Shown here piece by piece: positions 27,767 through 35,723 of a stretch of 64,000 bases of DNA. The notes under the pieces are model-generated. The model was not told where the DNA came from. It made no database searches and saw only the letters and a list, made by a program, of their open reading frames with translations. The first letter of the stretch is position 1. The number at the start of each line of letters is the position of its first letter. The DNA is taken from NCBI GenBank assembly GCA_965224015.1, contig OZ245032.1, forward strand, positions 62,001 to 126,000, in the 5' to 3' direction. The position numbers were made by a program, and so were the translations under genes. This DNA is from CBDCVD01 sp965224015 (GTDB taxonomy: Bacteria > Pseudomonadota > Alphaproteobacteria > Rhizobiales > CBDCVD01).

Positions 27767-29185
27767 ATGCTGACGCAAACAATCGATTCCCCCGGGGTGC
27801 ACCCGGATCGCCGCCTAAAGTTGGGAACCTTGATCCGGCTACGGTGGATGGCCATGGCTGGACAAGGTGCGGCGATTTTTGTGGTCTATGGCGTTTTAAA
27901 CTTCAAATTGCCGCTTGCGGGATGCCTGGCCCTGATTGCGGCATCGGGTTTGCTGAATATTGTGCTTTTGATGGCCTACGGGCCGAACCTGCGCTTGGCT
28001 CCGGATAAAGCGGCACTGCTTCTGGCTTTCGACTTGGTCCAGCTGGCCGGGCTGGTCTATCTGACCGGAGGCCTGCAAAACCCATTCAGTTTGTTCATTC
28101 TCGCACCAGTTGTAACATCGGCGACAACACAGCCAGTGAAGTGGCCTTTGATGCTCGGTGCCACGGCTGTCGTGTTAACGACCTTGCTGGCCTACTATCA
28201 CTGGCCCCTGCCATGGAGTCCGCAAGGAGGGTTTATGGTTCCACGGCTCTATCGCTTCGGGATCTGGACGGCTTTGGTGTTTTCTCTTTTTTTTATTGGC
28301 CTTTATACGTGGCGTGTGGCTGACGAAGCGCGTAAACTTGCCGATGCGCTGGCAGCAACAGAGCTTGTGTTGGCGCGCGAACATCATTTGTCCGCTCTTG
28401 ATGGCCTGGCGGCTGCCGCAGCTCACGAACTGGGAACCCCTCTGGCGACCATCGCAGTGATTGCGCGTGAGTTGGAATGCTCCTTAGGATTGCAAGGCGA
28501 ATATGGGGAGGATATCGCCTTGCTGCGCAGTCAATCCGAACGTTGCCGTGGCATTCTCAGGCGTTTGAATACCCTGGACCGTCAACAGGACGGATTTTTT
28601 GAGCAAATCTCTTTCACCGAAATGCTTGAAGAAGCTGCACTCCCTTATCGCGCCGGCAAGGTGCGGATCACGATTGCGTGCGATCATGCCAGGGGAGATA
28701 CCCTGCTGGTGCAGCGCAACCCGGGACTGATTCATGGAATCGGCAACCTGGTGGAGAATGCGTCTGATTTTGCACGCTCTCAGGTGCATATCAGCGCAAC
28801 ATGGGATGACCAGAAAGTGGAGATGCTGGTTAGAGATGATGGCCGTGGGTTTGCTCCCGAGGTCCTTAGGCACATCGGTGAGCCGTATTTTTCCATGCGC
28901 AGCCCCTCAGGATCCACGGCGGGGGGACTGGGTCTGGGCTTATTTATTGCCAAAGCCCTGATCGCCCGCACGGGAGGTCGGTTAACATACGCCAATAACG
29001 TCGCTGAAAAAAAGAGGAGGAAAGCGGTGAATGAAGGCGAGGACATCGCCGAGGATGGCGGGGCGCTGACCGGTGCGTGCGTGCGTATTATCTGGCCGCG
29101 GGATCACCTGGACATAGGCCGAACCAAGCCTGGCAGTTCAGACAGACCGAACAAACCGAAAAGACCTGAGCCGGACGCAATTTGA
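27767..29185 (+). CDS. regB: Redox sensor histidine kinase RegB/PrrB/ActS
   Basis: The 472-residue membrane kinase has six predicted helices in residues 30-182, the quinone-binding heptapeptide GGLQNPF (101-107), the H-box AAAHELGTPLATIA with phosphorylated His220, and the conserved redox-box cysteine Cys260 in SERCRGILRRL. N- and G-box ATPase motifs follow (LVENASDF, DDGRGF, GGLGLGLFIA). RegB homologues sense quinone-pool redox state and control respiration, photosynthesis, and nitrogen or carbon fixation genes. A linker near 360-400 (KKRRKAVNEGEDIAEDGGAL) is an insertion in the ATPase domain. regA follows after 76 bases; no senC gene lies between. Confidence 0.94.
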   Translation: MLTQTIDSPGVHPDRRLKLGTLIRLRWMAMAGQGAAIFVVYGVLNFKLPLAGCLALIAASGLLNIVLLMAYGPNLRLAPDKAALLLAFDLVQLAGLVYLTGGLQNPFSLFILAPVVTSATTQPVKWPLMLGATAVVLTTLLAYYHWPLPWSPQGGFMVPRLYRFGIWTALVFSLFFIGLYTWRVADEARKLADALAATELVLAREHHLSALDGLAAAAAHELGTPLATIAVIARELECSLGLQGEYGEDIALLRSQSERCRGILRRLNTLDRQQDGFFEQISFTEMLEEAALPYRAGKVRITIACDHARGDTLLVQRNPGLIHGIGNLVENASDFARSQVHISATWDDQKVEMLVRDDGRGFAPEVLRHIGEPYFSMRSPSGSTAGGLGLGLFIAKALIARTGGRLTYANNVAEKKRRKAVNEGEDIAEDGGALTGACVRIIWPRDHLDIGRTKPGSSDRPNKPKRPEPDAI

Positions 29186-29261
29186 CCTGGAAATTCACCA
29201 ACGTTAAAATGCCTGCAAGCAAACAAACAAACGAAACCCGATATGCACATGAGTGGAACAC

Positions 29262-29807
29262 ATGAATAATGCATTGGCAAAGGACGATCGTTCTCTGCTA
29301 ATTGTTGAGGACGATGCACCGTTTCGAACCCGACTTGGAAGGGCCATGGAGGTGCGTGGATTTGATGTGACCTTGGCGCAAAGTGTTGCTGAAGGGATGG
29401 CGCGTATTGCGGCGGCGCCACCGGCCTTTGCGGTTTTCGATCTGCGTTTGGATGACGGAAGCGGTCTGGATCTTGTCAAAGCGCTCCACGAAACGCGTCC
29501 CAATGCACGCGCCGTAGTCTTGACCAGTTATGGTAATTTGGCGACCGCCGTGAGCGCGGTCAAGCTTGGGGCGAGCGATTACCTCGCCAAGCCGGCGGAT
29601 GCCAATGATGTTTATGATGCGCTCATGGCGGATCCGGCGGATAAGGCACCGCCTCCGAAAAATCCCATGTCGGCAGACCGTGTGCGCTGGGAACATATTC
29701 AGCGTATTTACGAGCTTTGCGACCACAATGTCTCGGAAACAGCCCGGCGTTTGAACATGCACCGGCGAACCCTTCAGCGCATTCTGGCCAAGCGGGCGCC
29801 GCGATAG
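29262..29807 (+). CDS. regA: Response regulator RegA/PrrA/ActR
   Basis: The 181-residue protein has a receiver domain with acidic pair ED(17-18), phosphoacceptor Asp60 in FAVFDLRL, and Lys in YLAKPAD. The family's proline-rich linker APPPKNP is followed by a Fis-type HTH (NVSETARRLNMHRRTLQRIL) at the C-terminus. The ATG at 29262 is preferred to an in-frame GTG three codons earlier. It is paired with regB and is expected to bind target promoters on redox change. Confidence 0.95.
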   Translation: MNNALAKDDRSLLIVEDDAPFRTRLGRAMEVRGFDVTLAQSVAEGMARIAAAPPAFAVFDLRLDDGSGLDLVKALHETRPNARAVVLTSYGNLATAVSAVKLGASDYLAKPADANDVYDALMADPADKAPPPKNPMSADRVRWEHIQRIYELCDHNVSETARRLNMHRRTLQRILAKRAPR

Positions 29808-29821
29808 ACTTTTGCCAGGTT

Positions 29822-29924
29822 ATAAGAGCGGTATTGGCTTTATGTACGCGCCGACTGGTGCCCTGCCTTGACAACACACCTCTTTGACGCAAATCCATGA
29901 GTCACGGTCAAGGACCCTTGGTAT
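29822..29924 (-). mobile_element. 103-bp repeat family, full copy (diverged left edge)
   Basis: Reverse orientation, 103 bases, ending GGACCCTTGGTAT. Its other end has drifted to ATAAGAGCGGTAT. It starts 14 bases after the regA stop. Confidence 0.75.
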
Positions 29925-29972
29925 AAAATGGGGCCATGGATATGGTCTTCATTATCTTTTTCGGCCTCGCGA

Positions 29973-30106
29973 AGCCATTTATCTGATCATTGCTTTTTTC
30001 CGGCGGCTTTGCTGTGTGTCAAGGGTTCAAGAACCGCCAAAGGCGGCGCGAAGCGCCCTTGACACACCGCAGCCGCCGGTTAGGGCTCATGATCAGATAA
30101 ATGGCT
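29973..30106. repeat. 134-bp nested hairpin element, copy 2
   Basis: Outer arms 29973-29989 (AGCCATTTATCTGATCA) and 30090-30106 are perfectly complementary. Inner arms 30000-30025 and 30057-30080 pair through CCGGCGGCT and GTGTGTCAAGGG with a small internal loop. The length equals copy 1 and the apex GGCGCGAAGCGCC is the same, but most of the inner stem is a different sequence on both arms. Confidence 0.85.
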
Positions 30107-30204
30107 GGATCCGCCTTAGCGTGAGAATGAACCGGTAAAGCCTAAGAAAAAGGTCCTTATCCATAACTGGAGTTATTGTTGCAACTTAAACGCCTGACGT
30201 TCTA

Positions 30205-30250
30205 ATCGATGAGTCATGGTCAAGGACCCTTGGTATAAGACACGCTCTAG
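30205..30250 (-). repeat. Fragments of two repeat families
   Basis: 30205-30235 is the end of a 103-bp-family copy (GATGAGTCATGGTCAAGGAC to TTGGTAT). It is followed by GACACGCTCTAG (30238-30250), the terminus of the 116-bp family. The preceding GCAACTTAAACGCC (30180-30194) is an inverted match to 13005-13021. Confidence 0.55.
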
Positions 30251-30273
30251 TTCGGCATATTGGATGAGCCATA

Positions 30274-30303
30274 CAAAAGAGCCCAGCACAAGGGCTGGGC
30301 TCT
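30274..30303 (-). terminator. Intrinsic terminator of the phasin gene
   Basis: On the minus strand, AGAGCCCAGC and GCTGGGCTCT (30278-30303) form ten perfect pairs with a six-base loop, followed by UUUU. It lies 40 bases after the phasin stop codon. Confidence 0.88.
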
Positions 30304-30342
30304 ACGCGCTTCCAAGCTAGGGAGGGAGGCTCGGAGCAGAGT

Positions 30343-30717
30343 TTAGCGCGACTGTTTTGCGGTTGCCCGCGTCGCCGCCTTGGTTGCCTTGGTGGCCGAA
30401 TTGATCGCGGCCTCAAAAGGCTTGTAGACATCGCGAGAGGCCTGCAAGGCGAGTTCGCTAAAGCGGGATACCTGCTCCACATAATCCTCATATGCCGAGC
30501 GGGCGTAGTCGTTTTGCAGGGAAACAGCCTTTTCGAGCGACTTGGCGGCGAGCATGTCCTCAAAGGCTGCACTCGCGTTCTCAAAAGACTTTTTCATATA
30601 GTCGGCAGTTTCAACGGCGATGGTTTGCGTGTTCTTGCTCACCGCGCCAAAGCTTGCCATGCCGCGCTCCAGATTGTCCTTGTTGACTTTCTGGATCTCA
30701 TCAAAATTCGAAAACAT
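30343..30717 (-). CDS. Phasin family protein
   Basis: The 124-residue, helix-rich protein lacks cysteine and has the phasin pattern MFSNFDEIQKVNKDNLERGM, then AVETADYMKKSFENASAAFE and VSRFSELALQASRDVYKPFE. An Ala/Thr/Lys-rich tail (ATKAATRATAKQSR) follows, as in many PHA granule-associated proteins. Phasins coat PHB granules and control their size. Three TGCA-N-TGCA boxes lie 170-230 bases upstream, and the gene has its own terminator, indicating a monocistronic transcript. The phaZ gene is only 3 kb away. Confidence 0.93.
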   Translation of the reverse strand: MFSNFDEIQKVNKDNLERGMASFGAVSKNTQTIAVETADYMKKSFENASAAFEDMLAAKSLEKAVSLQNDYARSAYEDYVEQVSRFSELALQASRDVYKPFEAAINSATKATKAATRATAKQSR

Positions 30718-30890
30718 GTCGTTTTACCTTTTCCTGTATCCTGGTTTCCTGGGCACCGACCGGTGCGCCTACCACATCTGATTTAGTGTCTCACGTGTTT
30801 ATGGTTTGTGGGACACGCCCTGTTACTGCAAGGTTTCTTGCGTTTTGCGATCATCCAAACCGGAAGATGCTGGAAGACGCAAAGCTATGC

Positions 30891-30949
30891 TGCAGTGCAA
30901 TATATATGTGCATTGCAATGCCTTTGTCAAGAATTTTTTTTGCAGTGCA
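30891..30949. promoter_or_regulatory. Cluster of PhaR-type boxes upstream of phasin
   Basis: TGCAGTGCA at 30891-30899, TGCATTGCA at 30909-30917 (inside the perfect palindrome GCATTGCAATGC, 30910-30921) and TGCAGTGCA at 30941-30949. Centre spacings of 18 and 32 bases are compatible with cooperative repressor binding. This is the only structured part of the 30718-31366 gap apart from the simple repeat further right. Confidence 0.6.
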
Positions 30950-31162
30950 CAAAATTTTCCCTTTACCCTTTGGCAACCTCACTTCTCTACACTCAAATTT
31001 CGCAAGAGTGGGCGAGTTGGTTTGACGTATTTTGTGTATTTTTGTATTCATAAACAGAGGATCGTCAAACAGGCACCAACTTTCGGCCAGCCAATTTGCT
31101 TTGGGCATGGTTTTGGGCATAGTTATAGTCAGTTCTGGTGCGATGGCCGATGCGATGGAGTG

Positions 31163-31210
31163 GGACGGGACACAACACGACACGACACTACACAACATGA
31201 CACGACACAA
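31163..31210. repeat. Degenerate ACGAC/ACACA short tandem repeat
   Basis: A run of units such as ACACG, ACACT and ACATG (for example CACGACACGACACTACACAA) about 160 bases before the D,D-carboxypeptidase gene. One strand is nearly free of T. Slippage-prone; no function visible. Confidence 0.6.
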
Positions 31211-31366
31211 TGCTGCGGCCCCATGAGCGGGCCGAGGGGTCAGTATTGCGGGCTTTATTCCTGTTACCCCCAGGGGCCTTTTGGTATAGGCGCTCCCGGC
31301 GCTTTTCGGCAAATGAATCGGATTGCAGAGTTTAAATCTTGAGCAAAATACAGGACATAGTTTGCA

Positions 31367-32968
31367 ATGGCGCGTTTGGAGCCATTTATGTTTAGTACGC
31401 GTGCGGTCTCAACACCGGTCAGATCGGTCCGTCGGATTGGCCTTGATGGTGCGAAAAACCCCGTGCCCCGGCGATCTGTCAATGATACGCGTCGGCGGCA
31501 CCCGGCGACCCAAGGTGCGGTCTGGTTTTTTGCCTGCCTTGCCCTTGTTTTCGGGTTGGCCGTTCAACCGGCCCAAGCGGAAAAGTATGCGGCCATCGTT
31601 GTTGATGCGAAAACCGGCAAGACCTTGCATTCTCGCCACGCCGACGCCCGTCGCTATCCCGCGTCATTGACCAAGGTCATGACCCTTTACCTGATGTTCG
31701 AGGCCCTCAAGACAGGGCGCGTTCGTATGGATACTCCCATGCGCGTGTCCCGCTATGCAGCCGCCCGTCCACCTTCGAAGCTTGGCTTGCGTGCTGGCAG
31801 CAAAATCCGTGTTAAAGACGCGATCCTGGCTCTGGTGACAAAATCCGCCAACGACGTCGCAACGGTGGTGGCTGAGCATCTGGCGGGAAGCGAGAGAAAA
31901 TTTGCCCAGCGCATGACCGCCAAGGCACGCGCTCTGGGTATGAAAAATACGCGCTTTACAAACGCCTCCGGATTGCCGAGCAAGGGGCAGGTGACCACCG
32001 CGCGGGACATGGTACTTTTGGGGCGTGCAATTCAGGTGCGGTTTCCTCATTATTACAGGTTGTTCAAAACCCGCTCCTTCCGGTATGGTGGGCGCCGCTA
32101 TCGCAATCACAATCGGTTGTTGGGTAAGGTGCGGGGCATTGACGGTATCAAGACCGGCTATACGCGGGCGTCCGGGTTTAACCTGATCAGTAGCGCGCAT
32201 TATAAAAAGCGCCACATTATCGCCGTGGTCCTGGGGGGACGCACCGCAAAAAGCCGTGATAATCATATGAAAACGCTCATCGCCCGTTATTTGCCCAAGG
32301 CAAGTCGCGGGCGCTATCGAAACTGGATGGCTCTAAAGGCACAGCCCGCGGTGAAATCGGCTCTGGCTCATCGTATGCCCCTGCCCAATCCGCGCCGTGT
32401 CCGGGCTCGCGAGAACGGGCGCGAAAAGGCAATCCGCGCCATGATAACCAATAGTACTTCTCAGCCCGGTAAAGCTCAGCCGCAGGCGGCATCGCCTGAT
32501 TCGCGTGTGGTGGTCACAAAGCCGTTTGTTGTGCCCTTGCCGCGACCGCAAACCGATGAGATCGCCTCCCTGGCGCAGGCTACGGGAATGCGAGGAAAGG
32601 TCCCGCTTGAGGAATCCAAGGTGTCCAGCCAGGCTCTTGCTTACGCTGGTGAAGAAAGCCAGGGCAGCACGGAACAGTCCATCCTGCAAGGTTTCGGGTT
32701 GGATGGGGAGGCACGTCAACGGCCGCAGGGATGGGCCATACAGATCGGCTCCCTGGATAGTGCGCTCAATGCAGCGGCACTGTTGAAACAGGCCAGGCGC
32801 GCCGTTGGCCGGCCCCTTGGAGATGCAGAGCCCTACATTGAAAAGTGGACCGTTGGTGAACGTATCTTTTATCGCGCACGTTTTACCGGTCTGACCCGGC
32901 GTAGCGCCAGAAATGCCTGCAGGAACTTAAAGAGAAAGAAATTTTCGTGTTTTGAAATTGCCCAGTAG
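31367..32968 (+). CDS. D-alanyl-D-alanine carboxypeptidase with C-terminal SPOR domain
   Basis: The 533-residue penicillin-binding protein of the DacA/S11 family has a signal peptide ending near residue 71 (FFACLALVFGLAVQPAQA), catalytic SLTK (Ser100-Lys103), SAN (160-162) and KTG (262-264). A disordered linker leads to a SPOR domain from about 456 (GWAIQIGSLDSALNAAALL), which binds denuded septal peptidoglycan. It trims pentapeptides in the periplasm, probably at the division site. The ATG at 31388, six bases after GGAG, is a strong alternative start and shortens the long cytoplasmic lead. No elongation-specific neighbours. Confidence 0.92.
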   Translation: MARLEPFMFSTRAVSTPVRSVRRIGLDGAKNPVPRRSVNDTRRRHPATQGAVWFFACLALVFGLAVQPAQAEKYAAIVVDAKTGKTLHSRHADARRYPASLTKVMTLYLMFEALKTGRVRMDTPMRVSRYAAARPPSKLGLRAGSKIRVKDAILALVTKSANDVATVVAEHLAGSERKFAQRMTAKARALGMKNTRFTNASGLPSKGQVTTARDMVLLGRAIQVRFPHYYRLFKTRSFRYGGRRYRNHNRLLGKVRGIDGIKTGYTRASGFNLISSAHYKKRHIIAVVLGGRTAKSRDNHMKTLIARYLPKASRGRYRNWMALKAQPAVKSALAHRMPLPNPRRVRARENGREKAIRAMITNSTSQPGKAQPQAASPDSRVVVTKPFVVPLPRPQTDEIASLAQATGMRGKVPLEESKVSSQALAYAGEESQGSTEQSILQGFGLDGEARQRPQGWAIQIGSLDSALNAAALLKQARRAVGRPLGDAEPYIEKWTVGERIFYRARFTGLTRRSARNACRNLKRKKFSCFEIAQ

Positions 32969-33031
32969 GAAAGTGGGTGCATCTTTCCAGGGGTTTGTGT
33001 TGCGCGTGTTGTTGAGTTGGAGTATTGAGTT

Positions 33032-33364
33032 GTGTGGAGTGAGCTGTCCCGAGGCCAGGCTAGGGCGACCAAAACGTCGTTGCCGCGCCTGATGTTCAAT
33101 AGCCGTCGCGGGCGTGACGGCGAGCCTTATCTGCCAAACTACCGCCTGGCTGGCAATTTCACCCAAGCCAAGGATTTCATTGAATTTTTGTTCGTTTACA
33201 CCACGCGGTTGCGTCGACAATCGTTACCGCGGTATCGCGTGCGATTGCACGTTTTAGGCGCGGATGGCACACGTTCGGTGCGTTTTATCAAGAACGCAAA
33301 GCGTCGTGCCGGGCTTGTGAAACCGCATCTTGTTGTTAACGACACACACGAGCATCTCCAGTAA
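33032..33364 (+). CDS. Possible small hypothetical protein
   Basis: This 110-residue frame is basic (TRLRRQSLPRYRVRLHVLG) with no domain I recognise. The start at 33032 lacks a clear ribosome site. Its TAA stop comes from the edge of the 103-bp repeat at 33364, so it may be a truncated gene or chance frame. An antisense frame of similar length also exists; neither is convincing. Confidence 0.25.
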   Translation: MWSELSRGQARATKTSLPRLMFNSRRGRDGEPYLPNYRLAGNFTQAKDFIEFLFVYTTRLRRQSLPRYRVRLHVLGADGTRSVRFIKNAKRRAGLVKPHLVVNDTHEHLQ

Positions 33365-33466
33365 TACCAAGGGTCCTTAAAAATGACTCATGGCTTAGCG
33401 TCAAAGAGGTATGTTATCAAGGCAGTACACCAGTCGGCGTGTATATAAAGCCAATACCGCTGGTAT
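33364..33466 (+). mobile_element. 103-bp repeat family, full copy
   Basis: Exactly 103 bases from ATACCAAGGGTCC to ATACCGCTGGTAT, about 40 bases beyond the end of the DUF1489 gene. It fills most of the right part of the 32969-33508 gap; GGAAAG / CTTTCC just after the dac stop may be a weak terminator. Confidence 0.82.
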
Positions 33467-33508
33467 AGTACCGCGGGTACAACGGGCACCACCAGCCCGC
33501 TCGCCTGG

Positions 33509-33943
33509 TTATCGCACCCCCAAATCCGAGAGTTTTCGTATCAATTCAGGCGGCATGTCCGCATCATCCTTGTCGACTGCCAGGTCCGCCGGTGCCTGGC
33601 TAGGGTCAAGATAGCGCCATCCCTGAAACGGGCGATGCGATCGATGCTGGGTACGCACCAGCTCTGGTGAAAGAATAATGGCGCATTTGCGCACACCATC
33701 GGCAGCCAGCACCTCGCGCAATTCCATAATCCGCTGTCTGGCTTGCAGCATACCGCGAATGACCCAATAGAGTGACCCTCCTGCGAGCAGGTCCTGCTCC
33801 CGTCGTGGACGCATGCGCGTGACGTGGGAATAGTAGGGCGCCTCATTTTTGTGTCGCAGAGCCGCGCAGCGGCGGGCGATGGATGCCTCCAGGTCCTCAA
33901 CGGTCTCAACGCCGACACATAGTTTGATCAGATGCACGGTCAT
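33509..33943 (-). CDS. DUF1489 family protein
   Basis: The 144-residue protein matches the conserved alphaproteobacterial DUF1489 family: MTVHLIKLCVGVETVEDL at the start, then THVTRMRPRR-type PYYSHVTRMRPRREQDLLAG, GSLYWVIRG and the end-domain FQGWRYLDP. No function is established. There is no signal peptide, so it is cytoplasmic. It stands alone, transcribed away from the lipoprotein gene. Confidence 0.88.
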   Translation of the reverse strand: MTVHLIKLCVGVETVEDLEASIARRCAALRHKNEAPYYSHVTRMRPRREQDLLAGGSLYWVIRGMLQARQRIMELREVLAADGVRKCAIILSPELVRTQHRSHRPFQGWRYLDPSQAPADLAVDKDDADMPPELIRKLSDLGVR

Positions 33944-34163
33944 GGGCGTACTTTGTGCCGGATGTTCGGCAAAAGCAAGCCGGAAAGCCTAGCAGGCAAA
34001 GTGCGTGGGGTGGTATCGCGGGCGGAAGGATAAAAATAGCAATTATTGATTGTATGTGTTCGCAAATGCACGTTATAAGAGCTAGAATCTCTATTAGCGG
34101 TCTGGCCTGGCCGTAAATAGACGTTGCCAGCAAAACATATCGTGAAGAGACATTGACATTTAT

Positions 34164-34874
34164 ATGAAACTTCGAGGCGATTATCGGATTGTTGGCCTCT
34201 TGGCCCTTTCTTTGGCCTTTGTGCCGGGATGCAGCCTGACGACGGGTTCGGTTTCCAAGAAAGCCGAGGTCGTAGAACCGATCTCCTTATCCCTTGGTCT
34301 ACCGAAATGGGCGTCACGGCGGCGGAGTCATCAGATCTACTATTTGTGCATTGTTGATCCGTGCAAGCGTCCAGCATGGCTGATCTCGGGTGCCGAGCGC
34401 ATGCAAGAGCCGTTGCGCAACGCATTGCGTGCCGGAGATCCGGGGAATTTTTCCGAGGCGCTCAATCCTTATCTGGCCGATTTTGCCAAGCGGGGAGGGC
34501 TTGTCGCCGATATTCATGCGCAAACCGATTTTGTCCCCTTTGATCATGCGGATAAATCCGGTTACGTGGCTTTGGTCACTTTTGGGGATATAAAACAACC
34601 TGGCCATGCTTACGTTTGGGTTGCCCCCGTTGACAATCGCCTTTATCGGCTAATATCGATCGCCCAATCGGTGGGCCGGGCGAGGGAAAACTTGCAAGAG
34701 GCGATTGCGACTCTGACACTACCCGCGCCCGAGGAAAAGAACCAGGAACTGAAACAGGAATTAAAGCCAACCGGGACGCCCGCGTCTGAGGCGCCCGATC
34801 CCGCGACCGCACCAAATAGGGCTATCGCCAAAAAGACCTCGGAGCCACTTACCGGGCCTGTTGATGCCCGTTAA
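34164..34874 (+). CDS. Putative lipoprotein of unknown function
   Basis: The 236-residue protein begins with a lipoprotein signal (LLALSLAFVPGC, Cys23 the lipidation site). The body includes YYLCIVDPCKRPAWL and VALVTFGDIKQPGHAYVWVA with no family I recognise. The C-terminal 50 residues are low-complexity with Glu/Lys/Pro/Ala. It is probably periplasmic-facing and membrane-anchored. A start region with weak ribosome site follows an AT-rich divergent spacer shared with DUF1489. Confidence 0.75.
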   Translation: MKLRGDYRIVGLLALSLAFVPGCSLTTGSVSKKAEVVEPISLSLGLPKWASRRRSHQIYYLCIVDPCKRPAWLISGAERMQEPLRNALRAGDPGNFSEALNPYLADFAKRGGLVADIHAQTDFVPFDHADKSGYVALVTFGDIKQPGHAYVWVAPVDNRLYRLISIAQSVGRARENLQEAIATLTLPAPEEKNQELKQELKPTGTPASEAPDPATAPNRAIAKKTSEPLTGPVDAR

Positions 34875-34895
34875 TAGACGTGCTCATCTTTGCCC

Positions 34896-35723
34896 CTATA
34901 TCAGGCTGAGGATATAGCGGGCAGCGACAGTGAGCAGGAACAATCCGAATGCTATCTCCAATTGTCTACGCGGCAACCCATGAGTGATGCGCGCCCCAAT
35001 AGGCGCACATAGAATGCTCAGCGGCGCAATCAATACCGCCGCGAGAACATTGACAAAGCCAAATGAAAGCGGTGGCAGGCCTGCGCGCCCATAGCCGGCA
35101 ATCACCATTCCCAGCGCTCCAGGCAGGGCAATCAGTATCCCAACCCCCGATGATGTGGCAACCGCCTGATGCAGGGGCCGGCTATAAAGAGTCATGACCG
35201 CATTACACAGGATGCCGCCGCCGATCCCCATGAGCGTTGAGAACAAGCCGACCCCGATGCCATAGAGCGATCGCAAGGGCGTATGCGGTATGTCCTCGCC
35301 AAGGCGCACCCCCTTGAGGCCAAACAGCATCTTCAGGGCCATCACCAGGGCAATCCCTGCAAACACACTTCGCAGCCCCGCGCCATTGACAATTGCCGCA
35401 ATGCCCACACCAAACAAAACGCCCAAAATAACGGGAGCCGTCCAAGATCGCAAAAGCGCCTCATCCACCTGTCCCGTTGCCCGATGGGCGAAAAACGAAC
35501 GCACCGACGTCGGCACGATCACCGCCAGGGAGGAGCCCACCGCCAAATGCATACGCACCGCCTCGTCGACACCAACGATGCCGAAAATCTCATAGAGAAC
35601 CGGAACCGTGATCGCCCCCCCGCCAATTCCGAAAAGCCCCGCCAACAAGCCAGACAGGGCCCCGGCTACCACAAGGCCCAAAAGCAAAAATGCCGGTGCG
35701 TTTGTGCTCAATCCTTCCATCAT
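34896..35723 (-). CDS. TauE/SafE family sulfite/anion exporter-like permease
   Basis: The 275-residue membrane protein has about eight helices and two family motif copies, GLLAGLFGIGGGAITVPVLY near residue 24 and GLFSTLMGIGGGILCNAVM in the second half. Family members export sulfite, sulfoacetate or related organic anions. It overlaps the end of dusA by ATGA (ATG at 35720 or 35723), so the two are translationally coupled on one transcript. Confidence 0.92.
   Translation of the reverse strand: MMEGLSTNAPAFLLLGLVVAGALSGLLAGLFGIGGGAITVPVLYEIFGIVGVDEAVRMHLAVGSSLAVIVPTSVRSFFAHRATGQVDEALLRSWTAPVILGVLFGVGIAAIVNGAGLRSVFAGIALVMALKMLFGLKGVRLGEDIPHTPLRSLYGIGVGLFSTLMGIGGGILCNAVMTLYSRPLHQAVATSSGVGILIALPGALGMVIAGYGRAGLPPLSFGFVNVLAAVLIAPLSILCAPIGARITHGLPRRQLEIAFGLFLLTVAARYILSLI

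Noticed and set aside
30786..31342. Short plus-strand frames between phasin and the D,D-carboxypeptidase gene
   Set aside because: They cross the PhaR-like boxes and the simple repeat, have cysteine- and histidine-rich nonsense composition and no ribosome sites.
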